DNA of 64,000 bases from Streptomyces sp. TLI_171 (GTDB taxonomy: Bacteria > Actinomycetota > Actinomycetes > Streptomycetales > Streptomycetaceae): assembly GCF_003610255.1 (NCBI RefSeq), contig NZ_RAPS01000001.1:7901001-7965000 (forward strand), in the 5' to 3' direction. Below the pieces are notes generated by a model. The model was given only the letters and a program-made list of their open reading frames with translations, was not told the DNA's origin and searched no databases. Position 1 is the stretch's first letter, and every line of letters starts with the position of its first letter. Positions 36,625 through 44,694 of this stretch are shown here, piece after piece. Made by a program: the position numbers and the translations under genes.

Positions 36625-36716
36625 TGAGTTACACACGATGCGACGAGATTCTGTTGAAGAGTTGAAGCCTTCCGTCGGATTTGCCCCCACTTGCCATTGA
36701 TGATTCGTCGGAGTCC

Positions 36717-36745
36717 TTGACACGGGACTGGGGCGTCGCCACGCT
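36717..36745 (+). promoter_or_regulatory. Promoter of the GH64 gene
   Basis: TTGACA at 36717-36722, 17 nt and CACGCT at 36740-36745. The -35 box is perfect and the -10 box weak. The operator follows directly. Confidence 0.4.
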
Positions 36746-36747
36746 CC

Positions 36748-36761
36748 TGAGAGCGCTCTCA
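36748..36761. promoter_or_regulatory. LacI-type operator at the GH64 promoter
   Basis: TGAGAGCGCTCTCA is a perfect 14-bp palindrome and shares 13 of 14 positions with the site in front of the divergent GH16 gene. Confidence 0.72.
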
Positions 36762-36796
36762 TCCGCAATCCCCTCCCACCCCACCCGAGGGAAGCC

Positions 36797-38320
36797 ATGA
36801 CCCCGTTCCGTCGCTCGATACCAGGACTCGTCCTGGCCGCGCTCCTGCTGTTCGTCTCGGCCTTCGCCGGAGCCGCCCCCGCCAGTGCCGCGGCCGACTA
36901 CACCCAGGGCGTCACCGCCTCCGGTGGCGGCCAGGTGCAGTTCTGGTTCAGACCGACCACCCAGGCCGCCCTGGTCGACGTCCACTACCTGGTCGACGGC
37001 GCCGGCCAGCAGGACTTCCGGATGGACAACGCGGCCGGCACCTGGTCGAAGACCACCATCGGCCTGCCCGCCGGCACGCTGCTGTCCTACTGGTTCACGT
37101 ACGAGAAGGGCGGCCCGCTGTACGACACCCCGCACTTCTCCTACACCGTCGGCTCGGGGGGCGCCACCACGCCGCCGCCCGGCGGGGGCGGCACCACTCC
37201 GCCCCCGGGCGGCGGCACCTTCCCCGTGGTCTTCCAGAACAACACCCGCGGCACTTGGGCGGACAGCCGGATCTACGTGCTGGTGCTGGGCATGGCCGCC
37301 CCCGGCCAGTGGTCGTACCTCAAGCCGGACGGGACCCTGGCCCACATCAACCACCTGGACGAGACCGCCCCCGGCCACCTCACCAAGAACGGCCGCAACT
37401 ACGCCGCGATGTCCTTCTCCCTCGCCCAGGCCGCGACCGTGACCCTGCCCGCCCACCTGGAGGGGGCCAGGATGTACCTGTCGGTCGGCTCGCCGATGTA
37501 CATCCCGATCTCCCCCGACGACGCGGGCTGGGGCGGCCCCGACCTGCTCAACCCCGCCGACCCGAACAGCGACGTGTACTTCGACTGGTACGAGTTCACC
37601 TACCAGTACGGCGTGATCCCGTTCGGTGGCAACACCACCCAGGTCGACATGTTCGGTTTCCCGGTCACCGCCCGCCTGGAGCAGACCGCCACCGGCTACG
37701 ACCAGAGCGTCGGCATCACCCTGACCCGTGACCAGGTCCTCGCCCAGTACGGCTCCACCGTCGGCGCGGCCTTCCGCCCGTTGGCCGGCCCCTACCGCAT
37801 CACCGCGCCGCGCACCGCGGCCGCGTTCCGTCCCGGGGGTGCCCAAGCGGGCCACCTGCAGGCCGTCATCGACCAGGCATGGGCGTACTACAGCGCGAAC
37901 CAGTTCACCCTGACCCGGCTCAACCAGACCTTCACGGGCCGCGTGACGGGTGGCCGGCTCCAGTTCACCAAGGACGGCACCGGCCCGTTCTACCTGAACA
38001 AGCCCACCACCACAGACGTGATGGCCTGCTCCGGGGCGCTGGCCTCGGCCGGCATGGCCAGCACCGAGCTGGAGCTCGGCGCGGAGTTCTGCGCAGCCTT
38101 CAACCGCGGCGTGGCGCTCAACACCGCTCAGTGGTACGCGCCCGGCTCGTACTACCCGGCACCAGTCGCCAAGAACGACTACGCCGGGTTCTTCCACACC
38201 ATCGGCCTGGGCCACCGCGCCTACGGGTTCGCTTACGACGACATCAATGACCAGAGCTCGGTGAAGATCCTGCCCAACGCCAACCCGCCGAGCCGACTGA
38301 CCATCGGCATCGGCTGGTAG
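36797..38320 (+). CDS. GH64 beta-1,3-glucanase with N-terminal carbohydrate-binding module
   Basis: The 507-residue protein has a Sec signal (residues 1-31, ending APASAAADY), an N-terminal beta-sandwich of the CBM56 type (TASGGGQVQFWFRPTTQAAL, TLLSYWFTYEKGGPLYDTPH), a Gly/Pro linker and a GH64 catalytic domain: FPVVFQNNTRGTWADSRIYV, YFDWYEFTYQYGVIPFGGNT (catalytic acid region) and QVDMFGFPVTARLEQ. GH64 enzymes release laminaripentaose from beta-1,3-glucan, which complements the endo activity of the neighbouring GH16 enzyme. The ATG at 36797 follows a purine-rich GAGGGAAG. Fungal cell wall or plant glucan use is the likely role. Confidence 0.92.
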   Translation: MTPFRRSIPGLVLAALLLFVSAFAGAAPASAAADYTQGVTASGGGQVQFWFRPTTQAALVDVHYLVDGAGQQDFRMDNAAGTWSKTTIGLPAGTLLSYWFTYEKGGPLYDTPHFSYTVGSGGATTPPPGGGGTTPPPGGGTFPVVFQNNTRGTWADSRIYVLVLGMAAPGQWSYLKPDGTLAHINHLDETAPGHLTKNGRNYAAMSFSLAQAATVTLPAHLEGARMYLSVGSPMYIPISPDDAGWGGPDLLNPADPNSDVYFDWYEFTYQYGVIPFGGNTTQVDMFGFPVTARLEQTATGYDQSVGITLTRDQVLAQYGSTVGAAFRPLAGPYRITAPRTAAAFRPGGAQAGHLQAVIDQAWAYYSANQFTLTRLNQTFTGRVTGGRLQFTKDGTGPFYLNKPTTTDVMACSGALASAGMASTELELGAEFCAAFNRGVALNTAQWYAPGSYYPAPVAKNDYAGFFHTIGLGHRAYGFAYDDINDQSSVKILPNANPPSRLTIGIGW

Positions 38321-38332
38321 CACCCCGGCCCC

Positions 38333-38361
38333 CCGCCCCGGGCCCGGCCGCGGCGGGGCGG
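38333..38361 (+). terminator. Terminator of the GH64 gene
   Basis: CCGCCCCG and CGGGGCGG form a perfect 8-bp stem around a GC-rich 13-nt loop, 12 bp after the stop codon. Confidence 0.5.
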
Positions 38362-38905
38362 ACGACCTGTCGAAGGGGTCGCCGGGAAGACCTCGGCTCG
38401 GCGAGGCCCGGATCGCCAGGCCGGAGCGGGGGGCGGAGCGCGGTCCGCCGGCCCGCGGCTGGGCGGACCAGCGGTGGACCCCGGCACGACTGGAGGTGAC
38501 CGCAACCCACCGGGCGGGCGACCGGGCGCGACGACGATGCGTGCGAGGAAGGGGAGAAGGAGACCCGGCCGTGGGTAGGAGGACCGCGGCGGCACAGGGC
38601 GCAGGTCGGTGGCCCGGTCGGTGGGAGGTGAACACCGCGATGGCGGATTGGGCAGGACGGTCAGGCAGGATCGGACGCCGGAACGCCCTGACGGGCAGTC
38701 AGCAAGCTGGAGGAGCTGCTGTCGGAGGACGCGCCGCAGGGCGGGACCCGGAGAGGCCGGCTGCCCGGATCGCTCGGCCGTGATCCACCTCGCGGTGGTC
38801 CCGGCGCAGGCGAGTTCCAGTTCGGACCGGCCGGGGCTCGCGCTCATCCGGGTCAGTTCCGGCGCCGCAATGACCACACCCGTCGTCGGTGGCGCGCCCC
38901 CGCGG
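38362..38905. other. Unassigned stretch
   Basis: About 540 bp. A minus-strand frame beginning near 38877 (VIAAPELTRMSASPGRSELE) stays open and has fair codon use for about 65 codons, but it then loses bias and I cannot assign it to a family. No other feature is supported. Confidence 0.35.
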
Positions 38906-39505
38906 TCACGCCGGGGGCGCCCCCTCCTGCGCGGAGGCGGCGAGTATCGCGTGGACCGCGCCGCGGACCTGACCGGTCACCGCGTCGGGAGTCGAGGCGT
39001 CGAGCTTGCCGTCCAGGTGCAGGAAGGCCAGGCCGTGCACCAGCGCCCACACCGCGGTCGACAGGGCCTCCGGATCGGCTGCGGGGAAGACGCCGTGGAC
39101 GATGTCGCGGACGTACTGGGTGATGGCCGCGGTGGCGGCGACCCGGTCCTCGTTCGCGGGATCACAGGGCTCCGCGAACATCACCCGGAACATCGCCGGG
39201 TGGTCGAGGGCGAAGCGCACGTACGCGACCGCGACGGCGGCGAGCTCCTCGGGCGTCGTGGGGGAGGGGTGCGCCGCGGTCAGGTTCGTGGCCAGTTCGC
39301 GGTAGCCCTCCGCGGCCACCGCGGACAGCAGCGCCTCGCGGTCCGGGTAGTGGCGGTAGGGGGCGGTCGCGGATACGCCCGCCCGCCGAGCCACCGCCCG
39401 CAGCGACAGGGCTGCGCTGCCGTCCTCCTCCAGCAGCTCCCGTGCCGCGCGCAGGCAGGCGGCCCGCAGGTCGCCGTGGTGGTAGCTGTCGCCTGCCCGT
39501 GACAT
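38906..39505 (-). CDS. TetR/AcrR-family regulator
   Basis: The 199-residue protein has the TetR helix-turn-helix at residues 25-60 (LRAVARRAGVSATAPYRHYP) and a C-terminal ligand domain of the WHG type (VAYVRFALDHPAMFRVMFAE, STAVWALVHGLAFLHLDGKL). GGAGGG lies 7 nt before the ATG. It is divergent from an OYE-family reductase gene across 88 bp, so that gene is the likely target; a GATGT-AC-ACATC repeat in the gap is a candidate site. The ligand is probably a small electrophile or toxic enone, by context only. Confidence 0.9.
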   Translation of the reverse strand: MSRAGDSYHHGDLRAACLRAARELLEEDGSAALSLRAVARRAGVSATAPYRHYPDREALLSAVAAEGYRELATNLTAAHPSPTTPEELAAVAVAYVRFALDHPAMFRVMFAEPCDPANEDRVAATAAITQYVRDIVHGVFPAADPEALSTAVWALVHGLAFLHLDGKLDASTPDAVTGQVRGAVHAILAASAQEGAPPA

Positions 39506-39557
39506 GGGTCACCCTCCATCATGTTTGCACTGCACACATCCGTCGCCTAATGTAAGC

Positions 39558-39569
39558 GATGTACACATC
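39558..39569. promoter_or_regulatory. Candidate TetR operator
   Basis: GATGT-AC-ACATC is a perfect 5-bp inverted repeat in the 88-bp divergent region, 25 bp before the OYE start codon. It is short and therefore uncertain. Confidence 0.35.
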
Positions 39570-39593
39570 TTAGTCGATGGACGGGAGACCCCC

Positions 39594-40838
39594 ATGGCCA
39601 GCGAGTTGTTCTCCCCGCTGCACCTGAGCTCCGGCGCCGTGCTGCGCAATCGGATCGCCAAGGCGGCCATGGAGGAGAACATGGCCGCCGCGGGCCAACT
39701 GCCCGACAAGCAGCTGATCGAGCTCTACCGGGGCTGGGCCACCGGCGGCGCCGGCCTGCTGATCACCGGCAATGTCATGATCCACGCCGAGGCCCTCACC
39801 GGCCCCGCGGGCGTCGTCCTCGACGACGCCGCGCCGCTGGAGCCCTTCGCCGAGTGGGCCAAGGCCGGCCGGACCGGCGGCGGATCCATCTGGATGCAGA
39901 TCAACCACCCCGGGCGCCAGGTCGCCTCCGACATGCCCGGCGTCGTGTGGGGCCCCTCCGATGCCGGCGTCGACCTCGGCAAGCACAGCGGCCGCTTCGG
40001 CAAGCCCGTCCCCATGACGGCGGAACAGATCAACGCCACCGTGAACCGCTTCGCGGTGACCGCGCGCCGCGCCGAGGAGGCCGGCTTCGACGGTGTCGAG
40101 ATCCACGCTGCCCACGGCTACCTGCTGTCCCAGTTCCTCTCGCCCCTGGTCAACAAGCGCACCGACAAGTGGGGCGGCTCCCTGGAGAACCGGGCCCGCA
40201 TGCTGCTGGACGTCGTCCGCACCGTCCGCGGCGTCGTCTCCCCCGGCTTCGCGGTCGCGGTCAAACTCAACTCCGCCGACTTCCAGCGCGGCGGCTTCGA
40301 CGCCGACGATGCCCGTCGGGTCATCGAGTGGCTGGCCCCGCTCGGCGTCGACCTGGTCGAGCTGTCCGGCGGCAGCTACGAGAGCCCGGCCATGACCGGC
40401 CGCCCCGCGGACAGCCGCACCGCGGCGCGTGAGGCCTATTTCCTGGACCTGGCCAAGGACCTGGCCACCACGAGCCCGGTGCCGCTGATGCTCACCGGCG
40501 GAATCACCCGCCGCGAGACCGCCGAGGCGGTCCTCGGCAGCGGCGTGCAGGTCATCGGCATGGGAACCGCCCTGGCCGTCACGCCCGACCTGCCCAGCCG
40601 CTGGCGTGCCGACCGCGAGGCCGACCGGCAGATGCGACCGGTCACCTGGAAGGACAAGGCCCTCGCCTCTGCCGCCAGCATGGCCCTGGTCCGTTACCAG
40701 TTGCGCCGCATCGCCCGCGGCGTCGACCCCAGGCCCGGCGCCCACCCGGCCATCGCTTTGGTCTCCGAGTACCGCCACCAGCGCCGCGCCCTGCGCGCCT
40801 ACAGCGAGTGGCTGCCCACGTCCCAGGGCACTCGGTAG
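39594..40838 (+). CDS. OYE-family NADH:flavin oxidoreductase
   Basis: The 414-residue protein is an FMN-dependent Old Yellow Enzyme barrel: LFSPLHLSSGAVLRNRIAKA at the N-terminus, then IHAAHGYLLSQFLSPLVNKR and WGGSLENRARMLLDVVR, and a phosphate-binding strand VPLMLTGGITRRETAEAVLG near the C-terminus. There is no 4Fe-4S or pyridine-nucleotide domain, so it is the short type that reduces activated C=C bonds. GGGAGA lies about 8 nt before the chosen ATG. It is divergent from a TetR gene, a common arrangement for substrate-induced enone reductases. Confidence 0.9.
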   Translation: MASELFSPLHLSSGAVLRNRIAKAAMEENMAAAGQLPDKQLIELYRGWATGGAGLLITGNVMIHAEALTGPAGVVLDDAAPLEPFAEWAKAGRTGGGSIWMQINHPGRQVASDMPGVVWGPSDAGVDLGKHSGRFGKPVPMTAEQINATVNRFAVTARRAEEAGFDGVEIHAAHGYLLSQFLSPLVNKRTDKWGGSLENRARMLLDVVRTVRGVVSPGFAVAVKLNSADFQRGGFDADDARRVIEWLAPLGVDLVELSGGSYESPAMTGRPADSRTAAREAYFLDLAKDLATTSPVPLMLTGGITRRETAEAVLGSGVQVIGMGTALAVTPDLPSRWRADREADRQMRPVTWKDKALASAASMALVRYQLRRIARGVDPRPGAHPAIALVSEYRHQRRALRAYSEWLPTSQGTR

Positions 40839-41341
40839 CCGACCGAGCGGCCGCACCAGGAAGGAGGACCGGGACGCCGGGCCTGGAGCGGCAGCCGGTG
40901 ACGGTCCGGCCGGCGCCGCCCCGCCGACCGCGCGGCCCTCTTCTCGCCTGTGCGGCAGACGGGAGCTCGGACGCCCTTCCCATCTGCGGCCGGGGAAGGG
41001 GCCCAGGGCCTGGGCGCGCTGTTCGCCAAGCGGGACCGCACCCGAACTTCCGCACGCAGTCCCTCCTTCACACGATCACGGCGACTCCGAGGGCTTCCAC
41101 GCCGCTCTCGGACCCGGCAGCTCCCTGGCGGCTCCCACTGCCGCCAGTGGTAGGGGTGCGTTCCTCTCGCGACCCCAGGCGCCCGTCGGCCGGACGCGGG
41201 CGCGGCCGGAAGCCGGCCCCTGACGCTCCGTCACCCCTCAGGCCGATGTGGGTCTGCCGCGGCGACGGCGGCCGTGAGGGTGTCGGGGCTCTTGCCCCGG
41301 CGGAGTCCGGCGTGCCAGGGGCGGTACGGAGCGGGTGCCGG
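40839..41341. other. Unassigned intergenic region
   Basis: About 500 bp between the OYE gene and the convergent HxlR gene. Open frames on both strands show no family motif or start signal that I can support, and no clear hairpin terminator was found. Confidence 0.4.
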
Positions 41342-41794
41342 TCATCGGGCCGAGCCGGGCCCGGGGAGGAGGTCGACGTCGTCGGCGTGCATGGGCTCGC
41401 CGCAGTGACTGCACCGCGGTTCCACGGCGGCGGTCCGGCCGCAGGCGTGGTGGCGGTAGAGAACGGGAGGGCCGGCCGCGCCGGCGAGCCAGCGGTCACC
41501 CCAGCGCGCCATGACCATGAGCATCTCGACGAGATCGGTGCCCTTCTCGGTGAGGTGGTACTCGTAACGTGGGCGCGCGTCGTACGGCCGACGGTCGAGC
41601 ACGCCCTGCTCGACCAGGTGGTTGAGCCGTTCGGTGAGCACCTTGCGGGAGACGCCGAGGTCAGCCTGGATCTGGTCGAAACGGCTCATCCCGGCCCAGA
41701 CGTCGCGCAGGATCAGTGGCGACCAGGGTTCGCCGATCACGTCCAGCGTGCGGGCGATCGAGCACGCCATCTCACCGAATTGTGTGCGCTGCAT
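41342..41794 (-). CDS. HxlR-family regulator with zinc-ribbon-like tail
   Basis: The 150-residue protein has the HxlR winged helix: ARTLDVIGEPWSPLILRDVW, FDQIQADLGVSRKVLTERLN and HLVEQGVLDRRPYDARPRYE. The C-terminal 45 residues hold four Cys/His-type ligands (HHACGRTAAVEPRCSHCGEP) that could form a small zinc ribbon. HxlR proteins respond to electrophiles or redox stress. It is divergent from a DHFR-like gene, and an almost perfect 23-bp palindrome lies between them, so it probably represses that cassette and itself. Confidence 0.9.
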   Translation of the reverse strand: MQRTQFGEMACSIARTLDVIGEPWSPLILRDVWAGMSRFDQIQADLGVSRKVLTERLNHLVEQGVLDRRPYDARPRYEYHLTEKGTDLVEMLMVMARWGDRWLAGAAGPPVLYRHHACGRTAAVEPRCSHCGEPMHADDVDLLPGPGSAR

Positions 41795-41811
41795 CGCACC
41801 ACTCTAACGCC

Positions 41812-41834
41812 CGGGGTTCCTTAAAGGAACCCCG
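41812..41834. promoter_or_regulatory. HxlR operator
   Basis: CGGGGTTCCTT and AAGGAACCCCG are perfect 11-bp arms around a single A. A second, right-half copy (AAGGAACTCC) lies at 41865-41874, next to the ribosome site of the first cassette gene, so two regulator dimers could bind cooperatively. Confidence 0.78.
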
Positions 41835-41887
41835 AATGCTAGGGTTCGACCGTTGGGTCTCTTCAAGGAACTCCAATGGGAGGTGTC

Positions 41888-42445
41888 ATGAGCAAGGTGT
41901 TCGCAGCCCTGGCCGTCTCGGTCGACGGCCGCATCACGGGCGACAACCCCCGGCCCGGCTCAGGTCTGGGCGACGGCGGGATGCTCTTCGACTGGTACGG
42001 CGACCCGCGCAACGCCGCCGTCTACGACCAACTCCTCAACCGGGTGGGCGCGGTCGTCACCGGGCGGACGACGTACGACGATTCCGAGGGCTTCGGCGGC
42101 GGCAGCCCCCACCCGACGGCCCCGATGGTCGTGCTCAGCCACCGACCGCAGCCTCCCGAGTACGCCGACTCCCCGCGTCAGGTCTTCGCCGACTCGATCC
42201 AGGGCGCGATCAAGCAGGCTCGGGCCCTGGCGGGCGATCGGGACGTGGCCGTCCAGGGTGGTGTCACCTTGACCGCGGCCATCGAAGCGGGCCTGGTCGA
42301 CGAGGTGATCCTGCACCAGGTGCCGATCCTCCTCGGTACCGGCCGTCCGCTCTTCGGACACCTCCCCGAGCACGTCCGGCTCACCCTGGTCCACGCCGAC
42401 CCCGGCGCCGGCGTCACCCACCTCCACTACCGGATCCACTACTGA
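41888..42445 (+). CDS. Dihydrofolate-reductase-like (RibD C-terminal domain) protein
   Basis: The 185-residue protein fits the RibD-C/DHFR-like family: KVFAALAVSVDGRITGDNPR at the start, VGAVVTGRTTYDDSEGFGGG, then DVAVQGGVTLTAAIEAGLVD and LHQVPILLGTGRPLF. Members bind NADPH and reduce pterin- or riboflavin-like substrates, and many have no known substrate. GGGAGG lies 6 nt before the chosen ATG at 41888; an ATG four codons upstream is less well placed. It is first in a cassette with an F420-type oxidoreductase and a YciI-like protein. Confidence 0.85.
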   Translation: MSKVFAALAVSVDGRITGDNPRPGSGLGDGGMLFDWYGDPRNAAVYDQLLNRVGAVVTGRTTYDDSEGFGGGSPHPTAPMVVLSHRPQPPEYADSPRQVFADSIQGAIKQARALAGDRDVAVQGGVTLTAAIEAGLVDEVILHQVPILLGTGRPLFGHLPEHVRLTLVHADPGAGVTHLHYRIHY

Positions 42446-42456
42446 GGAGCATCACC

Positions 42457-42837
42457 TTGCTCAGTGATGACGTGCGTGCCGTCCTGGACGGAACCCCGAT
42501 CGCCCACCTGGCGACGACCCTGCCCGACGGGTCCCCGCACTCCGTCCCGCTGTGGATCGGAACCGTCGGCGACCGGGTCGCGTTCCTGACCGGACCGGCC
42601 TCCCGCAAGGCGCGCAACCTGCGCCGCGACCCCCGGGTCGCCATCTCCCTCACCCCGCCCGACAACCCGTTCCTGCCCGTCATGCTCCGCGGACGGGTCG
42701 TCAAGTGGCTCGACGGCGAGGAGGGGTGGAAGGTGATCGACGACATCGCCGGCAAGTACATCGGCGCGCCCTACAGCCGGGACCGGGAACGAGTCGTGGG
42801 CCTGATCGAAATCGACCACCAGAAGACGGGGATGTGA
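42457..42837 (+). CDS. PPOX-class (F420/flavin-dependent) oxidoreductase
   Basis: The 126-residue protein has the split-barrel pattern of pyridoxamine-phosphate-oxidase-like F420/FMN enzymes: GTPIAHLATTLPDGSPHSVP, VAFLTGPASRKARNLRRDPR and VMLRGRVVKWLDGEEGWKVI. It is probably a small cytoplasmic deazaflavin- or flavin-linked reductase. A TTG start is inferred because GAGGAG lies about 8 nt upstream and no ATG/GTG precedes the family match. The gene starts 11 bp after the DHFR-like gene and its stop overlaps the next gene. Confidence 0.82.
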   Translation: MLSDDVRAVLDGTPIAHLATTLPDGSPHSVPLWIGTVGDRVAFLTGPASRKARNLRRDPRVAISLTPPDNPFLPVMLRGRVVKWLDGEEGWKVIDDIAGKYIGAPYSRDRERVVGLIEIDHQKTGM

Positions 42838-43181
42838 CACGCGTGACCGCGTACGTGACCGACGAACAGATCCAGCAACTGGCCGCGACCGCAAGGCCCT
42901 TCAGCCTGGCAGAACTTCGCTGGGCCCCGGCGCGCCACCGGGAGGGGGCCGAGGCGATCGAGCGCGAGCACCAACGACGCATGGTGTCCCTGCGCGCCGA
43001 GGGCGTGATCGCGATCCTGTGCCCGGTCGCCTCGGACTCCGTCGCAGGCATCGCCATCATGACCGTGCCAACCGACCAGGCCGAGGAGATCATGGCCGCG
43101 GACCCCTGCGTACAGGCCGGAATGATGACCTGTGACATCCTTCCGTGCTTCGGTTTTCCCGGCGACACCCTGCCCGGGTGA
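42834..43181 (+). CDS. YciI-like protein
   Basis: The 115-residue protein matches the YciI/YCII fold: EAIEREHQRRMVSLRAEGVI, then AGIAIMTVPTDQAEEIMAAD and PCVQAGMMTCDILPCFGFPG with the characteristic DPxxxxG turn. YciI proteins are small ferredoxin-like dimers with a His-Asp pair but no firmly assigned reaction here. GTG at 42834 overlaps the previous stop (GTGA); another GTG three codons later is possible. It is the third gene of the HxlR cassette. Confidence 0.72.
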   Translation: MTRVTAYVTDEQIQQLAATARPFSLAELRWAPARHREGAEAIEREHQRRMVSLRAEGVIAILCPVASDSVAGIAIMTVPTDQAEEIMAADPCVQAGMMTCDILPCFGFPGDTLPG

Positions 43182-43327
43182 GACCGACCGGCAGTGTTCG
43201 CGGGTGCATTCTCCGCCGCACCGATGAGTTCGGCGCCGATGCGCAGTCGGTACCCGTGAGCCCACCGACGTCGGTGGGTCCGCGCAGGAAGACGGTCCAG
43301 CGCGGAAGGAAACACGAGGAGGCAGCC

Positions 43328-44656
43328 TTGAGCGTCGACGACTCCGGCATCCGGAGTGGCGAGCGGGTCACCCCGGTGAGCGGTCCCAGAGTGTTGGTGG
43401 CGGGGGCGAGCATCGCGGGACCCGCGCTGGCCCACTGGCTGCGCCGCAGGGGGGCCGAGGTGACCGTGGTGGAGCGGGCTCCTGAGCTGCGTCCCGGCGG
43501 CCAGGCAGTGGACGCCCGCGGAGTCGCCAAGGAGGTCATCGGGCGGATGGGGCTCGAAGCGGTCGTCCGCGCGGCGTGCACCGACACCGCCGGCGCGCAC
43601 ACCGTGGACGCGGACGGGGAGGTGCTGGAGACCTTCCGCGCCGACGACGACGGTGGCGACGGGTTCATCGCCGACATCGAGATTCTGCGCGGGGACCTGT
43701 CCCAGGTGCTCTACGACGACACCCGCGACGGCGTCGAATACCTCTTCGGCGACCGGATCGCCGAGCTCGCCCAGGACGCGGACGGGGTCGACGTGGTCTT
43801 CGCAGGCGGCGACCGACGGCGCTTCGACCTGGTGATCGGGGCGGACGGACTGCACTCGGAACTGCGGGCGATGGTCTTCGGACCGCACGAGCGGTTCATC
43901 CGCCACCTCGGGCACGTGCTGGCCTTCTACAGCCTGCCCAACGACTTCGGACTGGACCGCTGGCTGCTCGAGTACCAGGACCACGAATCCGGGCGCTCGG
44001 CCCTCCTGCGTCCCGTCCAGGACTCCACCCGGGCGATGGCCATGTTCTACCTCCCCTCGACCGACTTCGACGTCGACTACCGCGACGTCGCAGCCCAGAA
44101 GCGCCTGCTGCGTGAGCGGACGGCGGGCCTCGGCTGGCGGGCCCCGGAGATCCTGGCGCACCTGGACGACGCCCCGGACTTCTACCTCGACCAGGTCGCC
44201 CAGGTAGTGATGGACCGATGGTCGAGCGGACGGGTGGGGCTGCTCGGGGACGCGGCCTTCAGCTCGTCGCCGATGTCCGGGCAGGGCACCGGGCTGGCAC
44301 TGGTCGGCGCCTACCTGCTGGCCGGGGAGCTGGCCGCCGCCGGATGGGACCCCAGCACCGGATTCACCCGCTACGAGGCACGGATGCGCTCGTTCGTCGA
44401 AGCCAACCAGGAGATCGGCCGATTGAGCGCCCGCAGCCGCGAGGTCCCCGGGTCGGACGCCGAGCCGCGGCCCGACTTCGCCGGCGAATGGTTCGCCGAG
44501 TTGGTCGGGCGCGCGATCAACGGCATCCAGCTGCCCGACTACGCGGGGGTGCCGGACAGCCGGTCGACTCGTCGGCCGAGCCGCCGCGGACCCGCCTTGG
44601 CGCTCGGTGAGCATGACGGCGAAGGACCGGACGCGGCTGTGCCTCCCAAGTACTGA
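43328..44656 (+). CDS. FAD-dependent aromatic-type monooxygenase
   Basis: The 442-residue protein is a PHBH-fold flavin monooxygenase like TetX: VLVAGASIAGPALAHWLRRR (Rossmann GxSxxG variant), a GADGLHSELRAM region and GLLGDAAFSSSPMSGQGTGL (FAD GD motif). Such enzymes hydroxylate aromatics or drugs and use NAD(P)H and O2. The TTG at 43328 is preferred because GAGGAGG lies 6 nt upstream; a GTG at 43376 nearer the FAD motif is the alternative. It follows the HxlR cassette by 146 bp in the same direction, so it may be a fourth member. It converges with the Ku gene. Confidence 0.88.
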   Translation: MSVDDSGIRSGERVTPVSGPRVLVAGASIAGPALAHWLRRRGAEVTVVERAPELRPGGQAVDARGVAKEVIGRMGLEAVVRAACTDTAGAHTVDADGEVLETFRADDDGGDGFIADIEILRGDLSQVLYDDTRDGVEYLFGDRIAELAQDADGVDVVFAGGDRRRFDLVIGADGLHSELRAMVFGPHERFIRHLGHVLAFYSLPNDFGLDRWLLEYQDHESGRSALLRPVQDSTRAMAMFYLPSTDFDVDYRDVAAQKRLLRERTAGLGWRAPEILAHLDDAPDFYLDQVAQVVMDRWSSGRVGLLGDAAFSSSPMSGQGTGLALVGAYLLAGELAAAGWDPSTGFTRYEARMRSFVEANQEIGRLSARSREVPGSDAEPRPDFAGEWFAELVGRAINGIQLPDYAGVPDSRSTRRPSRRGPALALGEHDGEGPDAAVPPKY

Positions 44657-44694
44657 CCACCCACCGCCGACAGGGCCAACGTCAGTGCCGCGCG

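Noticed and set aside
38677..38877. Possible minus-strand gene starting VIAAPELTRMSASPGRS
   Set aside because: Codon use is fair for about 65 codons, but there is no ribosome site, no family match and the frame degrades afterwards.
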